A stretch of DNA of 9,826 nt, from the NCBI RefSeq assembly GCF_009711475.1, contig NZ_SMMD01000828.1:1-9826 (forward strand), given 5' to 3'. The notes below the pieces were generated by a model that saw nothing but the letters and a program-made list of their open reading frames with translations, had not been told where the DNA came from and did not search any database. Numbering within the stretch: position 1 is the stretch's first letter; every line of letters begins with the position of its first letter. Below, one piece after another: positions 5,855 to 9,826 of this stretch. The position numbers and the translations under genes are program-made. The DNA comes from Fulvivirga aurantia (GTDB taxonomy: Bacteria; Bacteroidota; Bacteroidia; Cytophagales; Cyclobacteriaceae).

Positions 5855-6964
5855 TTAGTTTACATTTAAAGTAAACTCGATATCTACATCAGTACCACCA
5901 TCAGCAGCACTAGACGTTGATGACTTTATACCTGGTTGGTGTTTCAAAACCACTCGGAAAGTATTGCCAGTTGAAACTCCAGCGGTTGTCCAATTTGTAG
6001 ACAAGCCAACAGGTTCTCCATTCATGTCCTCATCGTTATAGTTTAATGCATCGCTACGGTTGTCGATGTTTCCATCGCCAGTAGGACTAGAGAATGCACC
6101 ATCAGTGAACGCAAAGAAGAACATGTGTTCATCATCTTCTGCTTCGATTTCAGCGGTAATATCTTCGCCTGCAAGTGTATTTGCCAGTGTAATGGCAAGA
6201 TCATATTCGGTGTCCGCTGCTAACTCTATATCATCTATAGTTGGGTTTCCTACACCGTCACCATCTGCATCAAACCATGTGGCAGTAATGTCATCACCAC
6301 CACCTACAGGTGAGAAAGTCAGTACGATTTCATTTATAACTTCTTCCTCAGCATTCGGATCTTCAACGATGCTAATCGGGAAAGTAATATCAAGATCTGT
6401 CCCTCCATCATTGATGGTTGAAGTAGCTGACTTAATATCAGGTTGATGCTTAAGCACAACTCTGAATATTCCAGCGGACTCAGTATGAGCACCAGCTGTC
6501 CAGTTGGTTGATAAACCTAAAGGATTACCATTGTCATCGAAATCATTGTAGTTAACCTCGTCACCTCGATTATCGACATTACCATTACCTGTAGGGTCGG
6601 CAAAAATGTTGTTAGTAAATTCATAAAAGAACATATGCTCGTCATCTTCACCTTCGACCTCTGCCGTAATATCTTCCGCAGGACTTGCGAGTGTGTTGGT
6701 CAATTTTATAGAAAGTTCATATTCCAAACCTTCAACGAGTTCTATGTTATCGATTGTAGGAGCTCCGGTACCTTCACCATCTGCATCAAACCATGTGGCT
6801 GTCACTACATCTCCTTCACCAGTTGGTGTAAAGGTGAGCTCTGCGCGTGATATAACTTCTTCTTCCTCCTCAGGAGCTGGTGCCTCATCGTCATCAGAGC
6901 AGCTCGCCATAATAGCTAACCCCAGAAAAAGGAATAAATAAAATTTTAAGTTCAGCATTTTCAT
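5855..6964 (-). CDS. Acidic surface-type lipoprotein with two tandem copies of one domain
   Basis: A 369-residue lipoprotein: signal 1-21, lipobox MASC with C22, then SDDDE, which resembles the acidic surface-export signal (LES) of Bacteroidota lipoproteins, and a poly-Glu linker (32-36). The rest is two copies of one domain of about 160 residues, 38-199 and 210-369. Shared blocks include TATWFDADG (55-63; 227-235), EDDEHMFF (106-113; 276-283), a NYND/DNG segment (138-146; 308-316), GLSTNWT (150-156; 320-326), FRVVLKHQP (167-175; 336-344) and DGGTD (186-190; 355-359). H110, H173, H280 and H342 sit beside acidic residues and are candidate metal ligands. I do not recognise a named family. ATG at 6964 is preferred over a frame open to 7009, since the longer one runs through operator box 5; an AGAGAAGA tract precedes 6964. 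It follows the TonB receptor with its own operators, so it is probably the receptor's surface partner. Confidence 0.88.
   Translation of the reverse strand: MKMLNLKFYLFLFLGLAIMASCSDDDEAPAPEEEEEVISRAELTFTPTGEGDVVTATWFDADGEGTGAPTIDNIELVEGLEYELSIKLTNTLASPAEDITAEVEGEDDEHMFFYEFTNNIFADPTGNGNVDNRGDEVNYNDFDDNGNPLGLSTNWTAGAHTESAGIFRVVLKHQPDIKSATSTINDGGTDLDITFPISIVEDPNAEEEVINEIVLTFSPVGGGDDITATWFDADGDGVGNPTIDDIELAADTEYDLAITLANTLAGEDITAEIEAEDDEHMFFFAFTDGAFSSPTGDGNIDNRSDALNYNDEDMNGEPVGLSTNWTTAGVSTGNTFRVVLKHQPGIKSSTSSAADGGTDVDIEFTLNVN
5858..6337 (-). repeat. Second copy of the duplicated lipoprotein domain
   Basis: Encodes residues 210-369. Direct coding repeat of 6368-6853, offset by about 170 codons; the shared blocks are listed in the gene entry. 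The copies have diverged at the DNA level, so the duplication is not recent. Confidence 0.9.
6368..6853 (-). repeat. First copy of the duplicated lipoprotein domain
   Basis: Encodes residues 38-199, separated from the second copy by a short acidic linker (about 200-209). The first copy has two or three extra residues near 93-96 (the SPA after TLA) compared with the second. Confidence 0.9.
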
Positions 6965-6989
6965 ATCTTCTCTCAGTTTTGATTTTTTA

Positions 6990-7012
6990 TATATGCAATA
7001 ATATTGCATATA
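6990..7012. promoter_or_regulatory. Putative Zur operator (box 5), perfect 23-bp palindrome
   Basis: The core TGCAATA-A-TATTGCA (6994-7008) extends to a perfect 11+1+11 palindrome. It lies 25 bp before the lipoprotein start, covers the proposed -7 element, and its centre is 28 bp from that of box 6. Confidence 0.75.
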
Positions 7013-7027
7013 CCAATAAAATGCAAC
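6996..7027 (-). promoter_or_regulatory. Possible internal promoter of the duplicated-domain lipoprotein
   Basis: On the minus strand TATTATTG (6996-7003) differs at one position from TAnnTTTG, and GTTG (7024-7027, inside box 6) lies 20 bp upstream. This is the same layout as the MerC-like promoter, with -33 in one box and -7 touching the other, and would allow the lipoprotein to be made in excess of the receptor. Confidence 0.5.
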
Positions 7028-7036
7028 AGTGCTGCA
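7022..7036. promoter_or_regulatory. Putative Zur operator (box 6), one mismatch
   Basis: TGCAACA-G-TGCTGCA is a palindrome with one mismatched pair. It lies directly after the receptor stop codon (7039-7041) and upstream of box 5, so it should act on the lipoprotein promoter. Confidence 0.65.
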
Positions 7037-7038
7037 TC

Positions 7039-9408
7039 TTAAAAGCTGTATTGTAGAGAAAATCCGATGTTTCTACCAGGGGCATCTGCAAAGTAGCGCA
7101 GTCGATCTGTATAGATGCGATAACGGCTGTTTAAGATATTACGTACGTTGATTTCGGCACTCCACTTTTTCTTTTCAAAGCCAATCTTAGTGCCTATCAA
7201 AAAATAACCATCAGGTGGTGCCATATAATCGAAGATATCTGTGTTTCGGTCCACTTCAGTATTTCCATTCTCAATTTCTCTGGGTTCTATTACAAGCGGT
7301 TCGTTCCATTGTCTTGCGATATAATTTAGATTTAAGCCCAATGTCCAGAAGCTATTTTTATACTCTAGGGAATAATCTATATTTAGTGGAGGTATCTCTA
7401 ATAGAGGCTGATCCTTTTCTGTACTTTTAGCGTACACATACGATAATTTGACCTCAGAAGTAAATCTATCGCTGTGGGTATATCTTATATCCCAGTCACT
7501 ACCTAAAAACAATGCATCTGTCTGCTCAAATAACCAGTAAGGAATAGTACCAGCAATATTGGTGGTGATTCCATAAGGTCTCAAAAATATGTAGTTGTTA
7601 ATTTTATTGGTAAACACTACAAATTCAGCTTTCAATTTAGTTTTATCTATCTCAATACCTGAAATAATTTTATAACTATTTTCGGCTGGAACAGATCTGG
7701 AAGATTCGTCAAAAACACTATTCGGAGGAGTGACAACATCAGGGGTAAAATCATATCTCCAAAGCCCAAATTGTATACGTGAATTGTGATAACCCCAGGA
7801 ATACAATTCTGCAACATTTGGCGGGCGCCATGCTGTGCCCAAATTTGTAAATACTGTGGTATTAGGGTTAAGTTTTTTGCGAAAACCCAAGGTAAAAGAG
7901 GCATTGTTAAAATCTAAGTCATTGGAGTAGGTATAAATTTCCCTGATGGTATCTGCCACACTGAGTGATTGGTAATCAAATCGGGCACCCAGCTCAAGGG
8001 TCACTTTTTCAAAGTGGTAAGACTGTATCGTATAAGCGCCAATATTGATTACATCATAGTCAGGCACAAAGTTAGCTGGATTTGATTCTGGCTCATTAAC
8101 GCTATTTTGTGTGTATACCTGAATGCCGGAGCTCCCGTTCCATCGGTTTTTTGAAGCCTGCACCCACTCAGCCTCCAACGTATGAGAGATCAACTTTAAG
8201 TCAATTACTGGTCGTTCGTTTAATGTTCCCCTTCTCACATCATACTCTTCTCTTATATTTTGTTGAACCCCGTAAGTAAAGTTTACAATGTGATCTCCGA
8301 GAAATAATTTAATGTCTGATTTTAATAAGCCATGTGTTGTTGATTGCCTTGGGCTGCCTATATCGTAAGTAGATGAGAAAGTGGGGTTGGGCTTATTTCC
8401 ATCAATGGCTTCTTGTAGATTATCAAGATTACCTACAATAGAGCCCCTTAAGATACCTAATTCCTGATCGAAATAACTGCCTGAAATCTGTACATCAAAC
8501 TTTGGTTGATGTATTAATGCATTGAAGCTAGCGCCATATTCTTTTTTCCCCGTGTTGGACAAAGTGTAATCAGGTGCTTCCAGATCGCCTTGATAGGTGC
8601 CATACGCGCCTACATTCCATGCAAAATTATGTGAACCCTGCCCCAGGTTAAATTGACTGCCTACTGCACCTCCGTTCGTTTGATAAGATGAGGTTACAGA
8701 TCCATTTAATTCTTCATGAAGCTCAGGCTTTTTTGTATTGTACAAAATGACTCCTCCCAGCGCTTCAGGTCCGTATTTAACAGTACCTGCTCCTTTGATT
8801 ATTTCGATCTGATCTACGTGCGAAGGATCAATTTCCGGTGCGTGTTCTTCACCCCAAACCTGATAGGCATGCCTTAAGCCATCGTTGATAACGAGCACTC
8901 GATTAGAGTGTAGCCCATGAATCATGGGTTTTGAGACATTCGAACCGGTCTTAAGCATAGAAACTCCCGATATCTCATTGGCTAAATCACCCAATGAAGA
9001 TGTAGTAATAGACATCTTATTGATTTCTTTCCTTTGCACAGCCAGGGATTGTATTTCTTCTGTTTGATAATCCTCGATGGTGATACTTTCCAGTACAGTT
9101 TCATTTGCAGCAAGGTAAATTGTTGGATTTGGGTGATGAAAGTCATGGTGATGAACTACCGTTTTATAACCAACAAATCGCACTTCAAGGTCAATTTCTT
9201 TCTGGCAAATGTTAGAGATCTCAAACTCGCCATTTTCGGAGGCTATATCGGCAATCTCGGTGCCCTGGACGCTCACCGTAGCGAACGGTAAGGGCTCATT
9301 AGTTTCACGGCTAAGCACTTTACCTTTAACAGAACGATTGCATGGCTTAGATTGCCCAACTGCAAGAGTAGTAAAGCCAATAAGAAAAAATAAAACTAAG
9401 TATCTCAT
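7039..9408 (-). CDS. TonB-dependent outer-membrane receptor, ZnuD-like
   Basis: A 789-residue outer-membrane receptor. Signal peptide 1-18 (cleavage before Q19), carboxypeptidase-regulatory beta-sandwich (about 25-100) with VKGKVLSRETNEPLPFATV, plug domain (about 105-228) with MIHGLHSNRVLVINDG (162-177) and IEIIKGAGTVKYGPEALGG (201-219), then a 22-strand type barrel ending in the terminal Phe (LQYSF) needed for Bam-dependent insertion. Residues H86-H88, H91 and H92 form a His cluster, HHHDFHH, in the link between the first domain and the plug, which could collect zinc in the periplasm. Plug motifs resemble ZnuD, the zinc receptor of Neisseria, and heme/copper receptors; zinc is favoured by the operators and neighbours. 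ATG at 9408 is chosen over the TTG at 9411; it lies 3 bp after the stop of the decayed regulator, showing that the two were one operon. Confidence 0.92.
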   Translation of the reverse strand: MRYLVLFFLIGFTTLAVGQSKPCNRSVKGKVLSRETNEPLPFATVSVQGTEIADIASENGEFEISNICQKEIDLEVRFVGYKTVVHHHDFHHPNPTIYLAANETVLESITIEDYQTEEIQSLAVQRKEINKMSITTSSLGDLANEISGVSMLKTGSNVSKPMIHGLHSNRVLVINDGLRHAYQVWGEEHAPEIDPSHVDQIEIIKGAGTVKYGPEALGGVILYNTKKPELHEELNGSVTSSYQTNGGAVGSQFNLGQGSHNFAWNVGAYGTYQGDLEAPDYTLSNTGKKEYGASFNALIHQPKFDVQISGSYFDQELGILRGSIVGNLDNLQEAIDGNKPNPTFSSTYDIGSPRQSTTHGLLKSDIKLFLGDHIVNFTYGVQQNIREEYDVRRGTLNERPVIDLKLISHTLEAEWVQASKNRWNGSSGIQVYTQNSVNEPESNPANFVPDYDVINIGAYTIQSYHFEKVTLELGARFDYQSLSVADTIREIYTYSNDLDFNNASFTLGFRKKLNPNTTVFTNLGTAWRPPNVAELYSWGYHNSRIQFGLWRYDFTPDVVTPPNSVFDESSRSVPAENSYKIISGIEIDKTKLKAEFVVFTNKINNYIFLRPYGITTNIAGTIPYWLFEQTDALFLGSDWDIRYTHSDRFTSEVKLSYVYAKSTEKDQPLLEIPPLNIDYSLEYKNSFWTLGLNLNYIARQWNEPLVIEPREIENGNTEVDRNTDIFDYMAPPDGYFLIGTKIGFEKKKWSAEINVRNILNSRYRIYTDRLRYFADAPGRNIGFSLQYSF

Positions 9409-9411
9409 CAA

Positions 9412-9708
9412 TTAATTGCAGCTATTGCAAATTCCATCCACACTATTGACTGTCTCGAACATAAAACTGACACTTCAAGTACTTTGTTATCATCAAGACG
9501 TTGGGTCAGACCACATTGATTGTACTTAACATCACTATTATTGTTTAAGTCCAAACGCATAAGGGGTTTTATCAATGATCACTGCACCTACCTGATCGCT
9601 TAGTAGAAGAGCGCTTTTTGAATTCATCAAAAATGCCAATACATTCAATCGACAGTCTGTTATTCTCAGGCTAAAATCTTCAATTAAACATTGTAGATTA
9701 TCAGCCAT
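9412..9708 (-). pseudogene. zur: Decayed Fur-family regulator, probably zur
   Basis: Three pieces of a Fur/Zur protein can be read in order on the minus strand. Frame A from ATG 9708 gives 56 residues including LRITDCRLNVLAFLMNSKSA, the first winged-helix part of Bacteroidota Fur proteins, ends in a fragment like IIDKTPYAFGL (the sheet after the recognition helix) and stops at 9538-9540. A second frame (9465-9536) gives VKYNQCGLTQRLDDNKVLEV, the CxxCGxTxCLD metal-binding region with both ligand cysteines disturbed. Returning to the first frame, 9412-9468 gives FETVNSVDGICNSCN and a stop, the C-terminal CxxC. Total length is 99 codons against roughly 130-145 for the family, so about 35-40 codons, including the DNA-recognition helix, are missing. 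The stop is 3 bp before the receptor start, as expected for a former zur-receptor operon. The alternative, a short functional protein of 56 residues, is less likely. Confidence 0.8.
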
Positions 9709-9712
9709 CCTG

Positions 9713-9720
9713 CAAAACTA
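9713..9720 (-). promoter_or_regulatory. Possible -7 element of the zur remnant-receptor operon
   Basis: TAGTTTTG on the minus strand matches TAnnTTTG exactly. No clear -33 TTTG is seen at the usual 19-21 bp. Transcription would start close to the ATG at 9708, so the original mRNA may have been nearly leaderless. Confidence 0.4.
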
Positions 9721-9726
9721 CACAAA

Positions 9727-9741
9727 TGCAACCTAATTGCA
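9727..9741. promoter_or_regulatory. Putative Zur operator (box 7), head of the receptor operon
   Basis: TGCAA-CCTAA-TTGCA keeps the outer 5+5 palindrome of the other boxes but not the inner pairs. It lies 18 bp upstream of the decayed regulator start and just upstream of the -7 element, as expected for an autoregulated zur-receptor operon. Confidence 0.65.
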
Positions 9742-9826
9742 TATTAATATCTAAGCGCTTATTTAAAAAAAGAAGATTGACGTATCTGAGAAACAGTGAG
9801 AGATTATTAGTATACGCTATTTTTTT

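Noticed and set aside
6965..7009. Longer start of the duplicated-domain lipoprotein at 7009
   Set aside because: It would place 15 polar residues before a good lipoprotein signal and lies inside operator box 5.
9416..9430. A TTGCA...TGCAA inverted repeat just before the receptor start, looking like an eighth operator
   Set aside because: Its half-sites are 2 bp closer than in all other boxes, and it coincides with the TGC-AAT-AGC-TGC codons for the C-terminal CxxC of the zur remnant, which explains it.

Overview
The window looks like a zinc-homeostasis island from a member of the Bacteroidota, probably a marine or soil Cytophagales-type bacterium. The evidence is the SusC-like layout of the TonB receptor (carboxypeptidase-regulatory domain before the plug), several short lipoproteins, the near absence of Shine-Dalgarno sequences, and promoter elements of the Bacteroidota type (TAnnTTTG with a TTTG/GTTG about 20 bp upstream). 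DNA is AT-rich throughout, and no mobile element, tRNA or CRISPR was seen.

The unifying signal is a palindrome, TGCAA-N5-TTGCA, that occurs seven times, each time just upstream of a gene and never in a gene body. Given the gene content (ZnuD-like receptor, COG0523 GTPase, DUF1826, MerC-like protein, a Fur-family remnant), I read it as a Zur (zinc uptake regulator) operator. That assignment is inference; the repeats themselves are plain in the sequence.

Layout. (1) 1-583, minus: a lipoprotein that runs off the left edge, with its own box. (2) 677-1060, minus: a MerC-like membrane protein. (3) A compact divergent promoter at 1061-1155 with two boxes. (4) 1156-5074, plus: a five-gene operon with overlapping ends: ABC ATPase, MacB/FtsX-type permease with a His-rich loop, small exported CxxC protein, DUF1826 protein and COG0523/CobW GTPase. 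(5) 5108-5545, minus: an unrecognised small lipoprotein under a perfect 23-bp palindrome. (6) 5789-5837: a strong terminator closing the right-hand minus-strand operon. (7) 9708 down to 5855, minus: a decayed zur-like gene, a 789-residue TonB-dependent receptor, then a surface-type lipoprotein made of two tandem copies of one domain, with two more boxes just before it.

How the parts may work together: receptor and lipoprotein would capture and import zinc (or a zinc complex) across the outer membrane; the ABC/CxxC/MerC components act at the inner membrane and periplasm; the GTPase and DUF1826 protein distribute or spare metal in the cytoplasm. The most striking point is that the regulator at the head of the receptor operon is broken: its winged-helix recognition region is missing and its metal-binding part is frameshifted, while the operators around it remain intact.
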